This document shows positions 41,501-46,627 of a stretch of 64,000 nt of DNA, piece by piece. Below the pieces are notes generated by a model. The model saw nothing but the letters and a program-made list of their open reading frames with translations, did no database searches and was not told the DNA's origin. The first letter of the stretch is position 1. Every line of letters begins with the position of its first letter. Location of the stretch: assembly GCA_949316235.1 (NCBI GenBank), contig OX438751.1, positions 1,842,413 through 1,906,412 of the forward strand, written 5' to 3'. This DNA is from Oegoconia quadripuncta. Taxonomy: Eukaryota > Arthropoda > Insecta > Lepidoptera > Autostichidae. A program made the position numbers and the translations under genes.

Positions 41501-43738
41501 GAAACTAAATACTTTATAGCTAACATTTTTGATACTTTATGATGAATTAAATCATTCATTTAGACATTCATTTAGACATACAGAAACTTATTATATCAAC
41601 CTCCTTGCCGCACATACATTTATAGTAAGAATGTTTATAATATGTGTATTTGCATTTATAATAAATTACCTGACGAACTTAAATTAGAAAATAGCATAAA
41701 TTTATTTAGAACGAAATTAATAAAATGGCTTACGTCAAATTGTTTCTATAGTGTTAAGGAATATTTAGAATTTAAAAAATAATTAGATGATATTATGTGA
41801 TAAGATAATACGAATTGTTGAAGAGTATCTGATACATTAGTAATTAAACGGAACCTGAAACCATTTGCACACCTGCATGCAGGTTGAACTCATTGTGGAT
41901 GAACTATACTTAACATCTCTTTTACTGTGTTCTGGCAAATAAACTATTTGTATTTGTATTTGTATTTGCATAAATCTTTGCAATCGTAACTTTATAGTTC
42001 TATGCGATCCAAATTGTTTCTGTATTTTTCTACAGTAAAGACAAAAAAATCGGCGATTAATTCGATTTATAGCTCAGAGACTAAGACCCCAATTATTATC
42101 CTTGATTTTGTCATGAAAAGTATTTGCGTTTAATACGAGTGATTACATCTCAGTTTATTGCATGACTATGTCGTCATAATAATATTTGTAAGAATCTATC
42201 CTAGAATCTGCTATGTTATTCTGTAAGCCTACAACTCCCATATAAATCCATGCGGATTCAAACGGACGGACCCCAAACGAGTACGAACTACACGGTTCCA
42301 GTAATCCTTGGCCACTGAAAACATCACCGAGGTTACAGAATAACCAAGCAGAAGAACATAACATCATTGTGACATCTTCAAGTAAGTTTATCTGTCATCG
42401 AATGGCAATCCACAAAGTAACCACGTTTGTGTCCCCAGCTGAATATGGTGTGGGTATCATGCCAGGGCGAGAACCCAGCAGACCGGGAGCATATTGGACC
42501 CATCCAGTATCTACCATATCGAGGTTTCCCAGGATACTACTTCCCCTACACCAACCAGGAGGGGTACCTCAGTCCGCTGGTCGCTGTGCATCTGCAGAGG
42601 CCGAAAAGTGAGTCATCAACCATTAGATCACACGAAGGCTGGTGTTCCAACTGTTTGGACACCGCTCCATCTCAATAGAAGAGATGAAATTAACAGCACG
42701 TTTATTTTGAAATTAAGAACTCTCGGTGTTATTCCTTCACTTGCGCCACAAGACCAAATTTCAAGATTGTACGGCATCGGGAAGTACTCTACATATTATA
42801 TCTAAAAAAAATTAAATACAAGCTTTTATAGCAATCATGATTATAACATATTATTCTAGTCTAATCGCGTATGCAAAATTTCATATATCCCTCTTGGGAA
42901 GACAATCGTAGCTGCAGCGTCAGGTCTTCGCAAAAATCATGTACTCATCGATATACAAGATTTATTATCCGTCCGTGCTAATAACTGTTAAGGAGTTCCC
43001 CTCATGAGGAGACGATCCTGGCTGCCGTATCAGTTCATGCCGTATCAGTTGTCATCAGAACTGAACGAGTATGCAAAATGTCATTTCCATAAGTAAACAA
43101 GACAAGCTTGTAAAAAGTCCCACTTACTGACAGATCATCAAAACGTAAACATATATAGGGGGAACTTCAATTCGTGTAATTCCTATTTACTGGTTGACTC
43201 CACTCCTGATTACGAACAACCTTGCCCAAGGAACCATAGCCGAATTCGATCAAAAATTTTCCATTATCCCACATGTATACAAAATATACTAATCTGAAAC
43301 CACCTTTAGTATGGAAGTCCAACAATTTTCGCTCTGAATTCGGCTATGGTTCGTAGTGGAAAGTTGTGCGTAATCAGGAGTGGATTCACCAGCCGAAAAT
43401 TGTTGTACTTTCATACTAAAGGTGGTTTCAGAACGGTTTACTTTGGGTAATCGAAATTTTTTGATCGAATTCCACTATGATTTCTTGGGGAAAGTTGATC
43501 GTAAAGATTACGATCTGACTGATGATTTGTTGCACCATCGCGCGCACGAATTTAACGGTTTCTCATTGGACGACGTAATCTATGACATTACCGATGAAGT
43601 TACATAATTTAAGGGTTGGTTATGTCTGTTGCAGCGGGCATGCTGATCAACATCGAGTGTCGTGCGTGGGCGCACAACATCATGTACGACCGAGGGGAGG
43701 GAATGGGCTCCGTGCACATCGAGATTATGGTCGAGTAG
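23426..43738 (+). CDS. Na+/K+-ATPase beta subunit, gene B (five coding exons)
   Basis: Join 23426-23585, 37576-37830, 40381-40673, 42439-42607, 43635-43738 gives 326 residues, normal for an insect nervana-type beta subunit. This type II membrane glycoprotein pairs with the alpha subunit of the sodium pump. Seen: cytosolic N-terminus with WNPKTRQVCGRTGSSW; one membrane helix at about 56-82; conserved SIIGTNPGLGFRP; six ectodomain Cys (156, 168, 178, 192, 244, 301) fitting the family's three disulfides; N-glycosylation sequons at Asn209 and Asn228; and YYFPY, YLSPLVAV and ECRAWAHNI near the C-terminus. Intron phases are 1, 1, 0, 1. Intron 1 is about 14 kb and holds the full-length retrotransposon. 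It converges with gene C. Paralogue assignment (nrv1/2/3) is not attempted. Confidence 0.92.
23571..23930 (+). repeat. 180-bp tandem duplication spanning the exon 1 donor
   Basis: Units 23571-23750 and 23751-23930 are nearly identical; I see one clear difference (T at 23620, C at 23800). Each unit begins with the last 15 bases of exon 1 and contains the full GTGAGT donor. Splicing from the second donor would add an in-frame stop. Confidence 0.95.
23931..24135. mobile_element. MITE family M3, right part
   Basis: Matches 1420-2165 without the LINE (TATCGTGTGAAATTTATTTT ... CAAATGACAAAATTAACGCT). The left end was replaced by the tandem duplication. Confidence 0.7.
24393..24565 (+). mobile_element. 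SINE family II, 3' portion
   Basis: GCAGCAATGTTAATAGCATT through TCAGGTGTGATTAAGGTCAA, as in the 55.5 kb copy. The head is missing. Confidence 0.75.
24640..24842 (+). mobile_element. LINE 3' UTR (TCAAA-tailed family), sense
   Basis: Forward orientation of the UTR: TTGCTTGTTCTTCTCGAGGG ... AAAATAAAGCATCTTTGACT. It has no ORF. Confidence 0.75.
25125..25368 (-). mobile_element. SINE family I (subfamily b), complete
   Basis: Antisense copy with tail (CACAGCGCCATCTAGTTCCA), body, B box (CGGGATTCGAACCCG) and A box (CACTACACTAAACAGGTCGT). Confidence 0.88.
25730..25905 (-). mobile_element. LINE 3' UTR fragment, degenerate
   Basis: Divergent match to the TCAAA-tailed family: CAAGAAACCCACAGGATCAT, then CATTCAGGTAGTCACTAATT in place of the usual CATCCAGATAGTCAGAAATT. 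Confidence 0.5.
25938..26060 (+). mobile_element. SINE family II, 3' fragment
   Basis: AGATAAGATAGCCAGCAATT ... GTGTGATTGAGGTCAAGCAC. The head is missing. Confidence 0.65.
26061..26521. other. intron 1 of gene B, tRNA-like patch
   Basis: At 26120-26160 a tRNA-like A box (TGGCCTAGCGG) starts a possible SINE head, followed by a GC-rich stretch with no clear B box. No exon seen. Confidence 0.35.
26928..26989 (+). promoter_or_regulatory. tRNA-like A/B box pair in the retrotransposon 5' UTR
   Basis: A box TAGCTGAGTGG at 26928-26938 fits the pol III consensus. B box TGATCGAATCC at 26979-26989 has two changes from GGTTCGAATCC. The spacing is typical of tRNA-derived promoters. It may be an intrinsic promoter or an absorbed SINE head. 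Confidence 0.5.
27069..28208 (+). CDS. retrotransposon ORF1: PHD-like finger, coiled coil, RNA-binding-type C-terminus
   Basis: 379 residues; the likely nucleic-acid chaperone that coats element RNA. Residues 8-59 carry a PHD-like Cys pattern (Cys 8, 11, 23, 26, 34, 56, 59) in which the usual His is Asp31. Residues about 120-185 form a heptad-rich coiled coil (REEMRATRIQMQNLEAAMTS...). The C-terminal third is Arg-rich, with FYVNERLTRMNRQLFGRARE and WRFIWSRDGKIYARQ, resembling the C-terminal domains of LINE ORF1 proteins. The start at 27069 follows a poly(T)-rich leader; an in-frame ATG at 27033 would add only F/K/Y-rich residues. Confidence 0.88.
   Translation: MSNVTITCAGCSEIIDSKRFMRCSVCKDAYDLQCANISEKRFYNTLTTERKKNWICVACTSKKPKQGNINTPVRGDVDHVNTRRGVINASQISTDNEADGVADNPLLDDSGCKAVIETSDVRALIHEFRLFREEMRATRIQMQNLEAAMTSLSSRVDVCDKRIDELCTRMTNIEHHFADDGPAHSDPSLLESINQLKLELNDRDQELLLNDIEISCVPEQKGEGVPHLVMTLANKLGVKLTEQDIVSATRVGIYAASVATGPSPRPRPIVARLARRAVRDQLLQAARVRRGATTEDTGLPGPARRFYVNERLTRMNRQLFGRARELGSRLDWRFIWSRDGKIYARQRHGRDDPRYRLRSEADFVRVFGPLAVGSSEVKN
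28213..29028 (+). CDS. retrotransposon middle ORF: putative multi-pass membrane protein
   Basis: 271 codons. The ATG lies 4 nt after the ORF1 stop, and the stop overlaps the ORF2 start by 14 nt in another frame. The product is highly hydrophobic with about six membrane-helix candidates (residues about 9-31, 34-53, 85-101, 117-137, 195-215, 217-236; a weaker one near 141-155), separated by charged loops such as QTVDKKLAVKFLK and AEMSLSRVELSVKVP. I recognise no family and no catalytic motif. Base composition is far more AT-rich than ORF1, which by itself favours Phe/Ile/Leu codons. However, an 816-nt frame without a stop in such AT-rich DNA, fitted exactly between two element genes, argues for real coding. 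The upstream in-frame ATG at 28120 overlaps ORF1 and is less likely. Function unknown. Confidence 0.65.
   Translation: MIKHLIPTRLFVFHFYLYLCFFGIVLALFLAKLEWLVMLCTCAMLIVFYFGVSLNNESVIQCKIWQTVDKKLAVKFLKLLTFHHFTLYALEYYFCILLVLYNYDHLRYFVKIKPDIEFVFTYFVLCAAAVIYFEIVYKLHLNFIFTLFITLHVSHKYYVTHKVQSAEMSLSRVELSVKVPFILLRTRMNNFKVTYMIQITIFILINTITWINIFIRVFSNIITCLIIAIPKFIYIYQNCYTCYDYYNYDTYYLLGRLLVVCILNIINNAYQ
29015..31912 (+). CDS. retrotransposon ORF2: AP endonuclease and reverse transcriptase
   Basis: 965 residues; nicks the target and primes reverse transcription there. Endonuclease (about 1-235): VNAGSL, VNETWL (Glu42), GTAYRPQW, MGDFNVD (Asp150), and the final block GGIHGHAMI, where the usual SDH Asp is Gly. 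Reverse transcriptase (about 440-760): LRPISVLPFLSKLLEK, YQSGFRKGRGTSTALL, LLDFSRAFDS (Asp574), RRGVPQGSILGPLLF, YADD (666-669), NPNKSKF, and LGVTFDGQLRF. A C-terminal domain follows with SRLNYGNMVYGP and ASMLNMDSRRRFHLACLLFD, the last also preserved in the fragment at 55.4 kb. There is no RNase H. It overlaps the middle ORF by 14 nt, suggesting coupled re-initiation. Confidence 0.94.
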   Translation: MPTNKNVFLKLGLVNAGSLNTGHDDFVLAMDRFRADIVAVNETWLKQGQETRAPAVPGYQLRCTPRPLHMRRGRGGGLAFYVKRDVRARLVRHPDGDIEQMWLSLRLNGYSLVVGTAYRPQWMNIDFFIDALTSSITHFSNYSYVVLMGDFNVDLLDTSGKNTRKITQFLECMDLEQVVTEPTNFTVNSATLIDVVCTNARVSEVTVSNVGGIHGHAMINVGVTLKKVKIPSKIFTYRPLRNIVLDSLNHDLSLIDWKEVTKLSSVNAMVDKFNSLVIQIFDKHAPLKKIKLKNKHSLPWITDIIRKMIDLRNDALKKYRITKSDVHKCYYKELKRLVVTSIANEKKAYFNHYVNSQYKNNKQLWKNIKQKILVDPAKQDSLPYYFNNPNDINDHFLNIPGSSSISDSSLTYFETHRFADAMFRMQCIEENEVAKYITSITSNAIGHDGISRDMIILTLPCTLSIITFIINKSLQTGIVPSQWKKALVRPLPKVTNPKELKDLRPISVLPFLSKLLEKSVYTQLSNYVETNNILPTYQSGFRKGRGTSTALLDVADNILAEQDVGRGTILTLLDFSRAFDSISIPLLLAKLTYYGIDSQSIKWFDSYLNSRSQTVKLILEDGSCALSDPRLLRRGVPQGSILGPLLFIIYSTDLSGVIKHSKYHSYADDIQLSKSVDPQNIDAALRGLNKDLAGIASWSNSNTLVLNPNKSKFIICGAATLINKIKANNPIVSIEGQNIERVEEARNLGVTFDGQLRFKSHIVNLVKNCFYRIKILYKVRNLLSEKVRIMLCESLILSRLNYGNMVYGPRLQSETERLIQRVQNACCRFCFKIPPRTHISPYLNSASMLNMDSRRRFHLACLLFDINKFKKPEYLFAKLKFPSHYDTRNIRSIRPPLVVHKHKTVAFTGSFRYQATKCWNNIPPPIRTLTSKYTFRKLMKSNILEFQKINVPKQDREAVAAAVRC
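32390..32410 (+). repeat. (TATC)n tail of the retrotransposon
   Basis: About five TATC units mark the 3' end, directly followed by the target-site duplication. The same tail ends the copy at 2037 and, in reverse, at 54750. Confidence 0.9.
32669..33992. other. intron 1 of gene B, repeat remnants
   Basis: At 32831 an ATTTGGCGGGAATTCCGCGA block resembles one at 34400. At 33050-33235 is the widespread insect motif (AAATTTCATCCAAATGCGTT). At 33935-33969 is a (TTGTA)n tract. No exon seen. Confidence 0.45.
33993..34323. mobile_element. MITE family M4, complete copy
   Basis: Inverted ends: CCCTTATTAATAAACCAATC at the left and GAACGGTTTATTAATACGGG at the right. It is related to 60465-60732 (shared GACGCTATCTCAAGCTCCGT and TGAGTACTGCTTGAG). 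Confidence 0.8.
34324..34921. other. intron 1 of gene B, no gene seen
   Basis: Includes TTTTTGGCGGGAACTCGGCG at 34398 and, downstream at about 34480, a short disrupted reading frame (ATG at 34482) I cannot assign. A (GAA)n run lies at 34782-34795. Confidence 0.35.
34922..35316. mobile_element. MITE family M2 copy
   Basis: Begins ATTAGGTCTTTACCTAAGAA. The opposite end (GAAAAAAACTCCAATTTC) is truncated just inside the terminus. Confidence 0.8.
35508..35770 (+). mobile_element. SINE family I (subfamily b), complete
   Basis: A box CGGTGTAGTGG, B box GGTTCGAATCC, body, and a tail with AACTAGATGGCGCTGTGTGT, followed by a (TTA)n tract at 35773-35797. Confidence 0.9.
35797..36387 (-). mobile_element. 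RTE-like LINE ORF C-terminal fragment
   Basis: The minus strand stays open for about 197 codons (MDVCILPILTYDAQTWSLTE ... WAGHVCRMPDD ... RRCGRPKRRWRDELDKF ... WAQQWDSMGS-like end), the region after the RT core in RTE-type elements. It is 5'-truncated. The 3' terminus reads GCCCAGCAGTGGGACAGTAT on the minus strand. Confidence 0.85.
36402..36535. mobile_element. widespread insect interspersed element, fragment
   Basis: TACTAATATTATAAATGCGA at the left and AGGTTATAATATTAGTT at the right give inverted-like ends, with GCAGGCAAAGCCGCGGGTGG inside. Confidence 0.5.
36598..37065 (+). mobile_element. LINE ORF2 C-terminal fragment and 3' UTR
   Basis: Plus strand at 36601-36726: GKFTVQAVRLWNQLPLHV then KSPSLNAFKTNIKKLSG, ending in a TGA stop. 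This is a typical LINE ORF2 terminus. The UTR has a 30-bp poly(A) and ends in AATAAATAAAAAATAAAA. Confidence 0.75.
37180..37376 (+). mobile_element. LINE 3' end, different family
   Basis: TGGAAGAAATCCCTCTTTGG GATAAGTCCGCCG, a phrase encoding the LFWDKSA-like tail common to insect LINEs, then GTACAATAAAGCGTTTACAA and a (CAAA)n tail. Confidence 0.65.
37378..37512. mobile_element. MITE family M1, right half
   Basis: GGTGGTTTCAGAATGCTTTA ... ACGAATTCAAATTCACC. It ends about 60 bp before gene B exon 2. Confidence 0.7.
37576..37830 (+). CDS. gene B exon 2
   Basis: Acceptor TTATCAACAG, donor GAGAG|GTGGGT, phases 1 and 1. Encodes the membrane helix (KICLFYFTFYAALAILV) and the first ectodomain stretch to FLR. 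It equals exons 2 plus 3 of gene C. Confidence 0.9.
37885..38095 (+). mobile_element. SINE family II, degenerate
   Basis: GGGTTTACGAATCGGAG head remnant, then CCGCCTGGCTAGCTATCACC and TCCGGTTGTCAGAGATTAGT. It lies in intron 2 of gene B. Confidence 0.7.
38457..38542 (+). repeat. 43-bp tandem duplication
   Basis: Two units (38457-38499 and 38500-38542), each starting GAAATAGTGACAGTTCTAGC, with one T/C difference. Confidence 0.9.
38628..39120. mobile_element. foldback-type element with imperfect arms of about 115 bp
   Basis: The left arm (38628-38745) pairs with the right arm (39000-39120): TTTGAACTACTCTTAGTA against the reverse of TACTAGGAGTGGTTCAAA, and ATCTATTAGAAACTATTC against the reverse of GAATACTTTCTAATAGAT. 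The core at 38846-38920 is tRNA-like (A box TAGTATAGTGG, B-box-like AGTTCAAACCT). Confidence 0.65.
39121..39767. other. intron 2 of gene B, no gene seen
   Basis: AT-rich; nothing recognisable apart from an (AAATAA)-rich tract near 39365. Confidence 0.4.
39768..40014 (-). mobile_element. SINE family I (subfamily b), complete
   Basis: Antisense copy with CACAGCGCCATCTAGTTCCA tail, B box CGGGATTCGAACCCG and A box CACTACACCAAACAGGTCG. Confidence 0.88.
40160..40315. mobile_element. MITE family M4, short variant
   Basis: GCTTGAGATTGAGATCGCGT ... AATCTTGATAATGGTTTATT AATAC. Similar to 50800-50912. Confidence 0.6.
40381..40673 (+). CDS. gene B exon 3
   Basis: Acceptor TCCATTTCAG, donor TAT|GTAAGT, phases 1 and 0. 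Holds four of the six ectodomain cysteines and both sequons. It corresponds to exons 4 plus 5 of gene C. Confidence 0.92.
41026..41110 (-). mobile_element. LINE 3' terminus fragment (TCAAA-tailed family)
   Basis: TCAAATCAAATCAAATCAAA followed by 50 bp of UTR, very short. Confidence 0.7.
41219..41450 (-). mobile_element. LINE 3' UTR (TCAAA-tailed family)
   Basis: Nearly identical to 56796-57030, ending where that copy continues into the ORF (GAATATCGCCGACCG). Confidence 0.8.
41580..41970 (+). mobile_element. LINE ORF2 C-terminus with (TATTTG)n tail
   Basis: At about 41653-41781 the plus strand encodes CIYNKLPDELKLENSINLF and KWLTSNCFYSVKEYLEFKK then stop. The tail is (TATTTG)n. It is the same clade as the antisense fragment at 2733-3111. 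It lies in intron 3 of gene B. Confidence 0.75.
42439..42607 (+). CDS. gene B exon 4
   Basis: Acceptor GTGTCCCCAG, donor AAA A|GTGAGT, phases 0 and 1. 169 nt, the same length as exon 6 of gene C. Encodes VWVSCQGENPAD, the YYFPY block and YLSPLVAVHL. Confidence 0.93.
43156..43500. mobile_element. MITE family M1, rearranged copy
   Basis: TTCAATTCGTGTAATTCCTA at the left, repeated internal GAAAATTGTTG phrases, and no intact right terminus. It lies in intron 4 of gene B. Confidence 0.65.
43635..43738 (+). CDS. gene B exon 5 (terminal)
   Basis: Acceptor TCTGTTGCAG. Encodes NIECRAWAHNIMYDR and the C-terminal GSVHIEIMVE, then TAG. Confidence 0.93.
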
Positions 43739-43815
43739 CACCACGCTATACGACATAGGGGAGTGAGAGCGAGATGAATGTAACATAGGAATGTCATAGT
43801 CATAAGAATTGAATT

Positions 43816-43821
43816 AATAAA
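43816..43821 (+). terminator. polyadenylation signal of gene B
   Basis: AATAAA 78 bp after the stop codon, the first canonical hexamer; further AATAAA-like repeats follow. Confidence 0.65.
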
Positions 43822-43829
43822 TAATAATA

Positions 43830-44319
43830 AATAATCAAAAGGTATTTATTCACCACAAAGTTAATTTAACAAGTAATTAATTGATAATAAATTAGGTCAA
43901 ACTGTGATGAAAAGGTAGGGACTCAGCAGATTTGGTGATTTTCAGTCCCCCCCAAGTGGAGTAGTTGCTGCCACCAAGGAATTAATTAATTACTCTATGA
44001 ATAAATTTAAACATTAACTAAAAGTAAACAAAAAGAAAAAACCATATCTAAAATCAACTCAAAAACAACTACAAGTGATAAACCATAAAAAGCTAGACAC
44101 GAGAAGGTATCATATAGGTAGGTATTTGGTAAATTTTCAATACTTATGTGTGATTGTGCGAGTGAATTTAATTGTTTTCAAATTATTATTACCAATTTAA
44201 CAAATTTAAATCATATCCGAATCATACTGGCTGGAATTACAAGGCTTGTGTTTGAATTGGTAAGTTACTTATATTCCTTTTCGTAATTACACATGAGAGA
44301 GATTAATTAGGTAGATTCT
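43830..44319. other. gap between converging genes B and C
   Basis: AT-rich; nothing recognisable. Confidence 0.4.
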
Positions 44320-44590
44320 AGGGTTACCATCATTCGTGGCGAAGTCGCATTCGCTACTGGTTTTCGATTAGCGAAGTTAAGCAATGTCTGGCGCGGCCAG
44401 TCTTTGGATGGATGACCACTTTAATACGAGTGTTTCGGTGCTTCAGAAGGCATGTTAATAGTCGGTCCCGGTTGTTTCCAATTGAAACAGTGACTGTCAG
44501 GTCGCCACTTGTCTGACACAAATCGACCAATCTGCACTGGCCTCGCGTTGTGGATTATGGCATATGCCCTCTCCGTTTTGTCCGACGTCT
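44320..44590 (+). mobile_element. SINE with 5S rRNA-like head
   Basis: GCGAAGTTAAGCAATGTCTG and GCGCGGCCAGTCTTTGGATGG follow the 3' half of 5S rRNA, which carries the internal promoter. The 5' part is weaker. The body then reads CATGTTAATAGTCGGTCCCG ... CAATCTGCACTGGCCTCGCG. A body-only relative is at 48370-48545. It is not a 5S gene, because the match is degraded and leads into the repeat body. Confidence 0.8.
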
Positions 44591-45470
44591 ACAGATTTCC
44601 AATAATACAGGAACCCTTGTCTACAGATTGTCAATACTACAGATTCTCGTGTGTACAGATTCCCATCTCTGCAGATTCCCATACCTATAGTATCCTATTT
44701 CTACAGATTTTTTTTTTTTTTTATTAAAAACTGGTTTCGCGTTTGGCTACAATCTCACCTGATGGAAAGTGACGATGTAGCCGAAGATGTATCACGCGCA
44801 CCCAGTAAATGCCTATTCACTCTAGACTTGAAGATCCCCAGGTTGTAAGTGTCGGGAAAAACCGACGCGGGCAGTGAGTTCCATACCTTAGCAGTCCGCA
44901 TTATAAATGACGAAGCAAAGAGCTTAGTGCGGATGTTCGGTATGTTGACAACATATGGATGGAAACCCTCCCCGCGCCTGGTTATCCGAAGATGGAAAGG
45001 GGACGGTGGAATGAGATCATGCAATTCCATCGCACACTCCCCGAAATGTATCCTGTAAAACACTGAAAGGCATGCGACCCTACGGCGGTGTTCAAGGCTT
45101 TGCAATTTGCCGGTGACCGTTGAGTCATCGCCTATGAGTCTTATATCGCGTCGTTCCACAGAATCGAGTGCAGCCAGTTGGTACTTGGCTGATCCGTCCC
45201 AGAGGTGACAGCAGTATTCCATGCACGAGCGGATCTGAGCTTGGTAAAACTCCAGCAACTGCTTTGGTGTGAAATACCGCCTGACCTTAGAGAGAATTCC
45301 AAGCTTCTTAGCTGCTAGTTTCGCTTTCGATTCGATTCCTATTTCTACAGATTTCCATTTCTACAGATGCCCATTTCTATAGATTCCCATGTCTACATAT
45401 TTCCAATATTACAGATGCCCATGTTTACAGATTCCATGTCTACAGATTCCCATGTCTCCAGTGACAGAAG
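44588..45470. repeat. CTACAGATTCCCATGT minisatellite, split by a LINE
   Basis: Degenerate units of about 15-16 bp at 44588-44710 resume at 45337-45465. A Jockey fragment separates the two blocks. Confidence 0.85.
44711..45336 (-). mobile_element. 5'-truncated Jockey-type LINE
   Basis: Minus strand: LLEFYQAQIRSCMEYCCHLW, LQSLEHRRRVACLSVFYRIH, RRGEGFHPYVVNIPNIRTK, AKVWNSLPASVFPDTYNLG, then the 3' UTR and a poly(A) (poly-T at 44708-44722). The flanking duplication TCCTATTTCTACAGATTT is at 44693-44710 and 45337-45354. The ORF tail is intact, which suggests a recent insertion. Confidence 0.9.
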
Positions 45471-46510
45471 GCTGTGCCCGCGTGTGTTATTGTGACGAGT
45501 TGTTCAAGCTCGACCTTTTTTCCTTTGGATGCTATTTGGTTTTTACTTTTTTGGAATTGGATTCAAAATTCGACGTGCTAAATTGTTTTCTGAAACAGGT
45601 GACAGTCGTTTTCCGGGTCGGCTACGAGGAGGACGATTTCTCCGGTGCTCGTTTCTTCTTTTTTAAAAACCTGTTTTTACCTAATACATAAATAATCTGT
45701 GCGAGTGTTTAATAAAAAACTAACTAGGACTATTCATTAACGTTTATTCATCGTCATTACCTGTGCAGTGCTAGTCTGCTAAACCAATAGGTGTAGATCT
45801 CACGGCCCTGTCTCACCTGGTACGGCGCTCAACTCCATTCTTACTATATCAGTCGACATCCCAGGGTGAGACCCTACCACCCATCGCATTATAGTACTCT
45901 TTGGCTGTGCCCCAAGAGTGGGGACGTGTATCTAATGACAATATTTTGTTATTTATAACAGTTTTGTTGTGCCATCATGCTTTCTGAGACTTGTAAGTTA
46001 TTTAACAAATAAATGTGGCATATTAGGTAAGTGAAATATTTACATACTTAGGAACTTTACAATAAATTTCAAAGTATCATTTCACTGAAATTTCATTGTA
46101 CCCCCTATTAATATTAAAATTACGAGTTACAATTTAATATTTGATGTGCAAATATCTCAGGCAAAAATATATGATTAAATGTTTTTTGGAATTCTTATTA
46201 TCAACTAAATATAGCTTCCTTTCGTCTTCTTCTTTTCGTGTCGAGGCAAGTTTAACATTATATAGCTTCTACTTCTAAGCTAGTTGTTACGCACGGGTAT
46301 CAGAATACCTACTTTTGGTGTTTTAATCCTAAACCTATCGCTTTGCCAAAATTTTAAATAGGTTTAACTAGCGTTAAAATAAAGTGAAAGATGCGACAAT
46401 CCTAAAAATATTTCAATTTCACGCCAGATAACCTTAATTATAGGAAAATTTATAAGGTTAAAGGACCTCAGGTTAGATGAATCTGCCACCTTCGTTCTCT
46501 TTACAATTGC
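45471..46510. other. intergenic, 3' of gene C
   Basis: AT-rich. At 45895-45950 a CTGTGCCCCAAGAGTGGGGA phrase resembles an RTE-type 3' terminus. Nothing else was recognised. Confidence 0.4.
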
Positions 46511-46516
46511 TTTATT
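46511..46516 (-). terminator. polyadenylation signal of gene C
   Basis: AATAAA on the minus strand begins one base after the stop codon. It is unusually close, so another downstream signal may be used. Confidence 0.4.
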
Positions 46517-46517
46517 C

Positions 46518-46627
46518 TCAGTCGATCATGATCTCAAAATGAGTAGACCCGAGCCGCTCCTTGAGGCTCTCCGTATACCGGATGTTGCGAGCCCACGCTC
46601 GGCAGCGGATGTTGATGATCTGGTGCA
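46518..46627 (-). CDS. gene C exon 7 (terminal)
   Basis: Acceptor CTGTCTCCAG. Encodes INIRCRAWARNIRY, then GSTHFEIMID and TGA. No other frame or exon in this stretch matches the family C-terminus. Confidence 0.92.

Noticed and set aside
42369..42805. Alternative plus-strand frames over gene B exon 4
   Set aside because: Out of frame with the conserved VWVSC...YLSPLVAV coding and not splice-compatible.
44320..44440. 5S rRNA gene
   Set aside because: Only part of 5S is recognisable, with many changes, and a repeat body follows directly.
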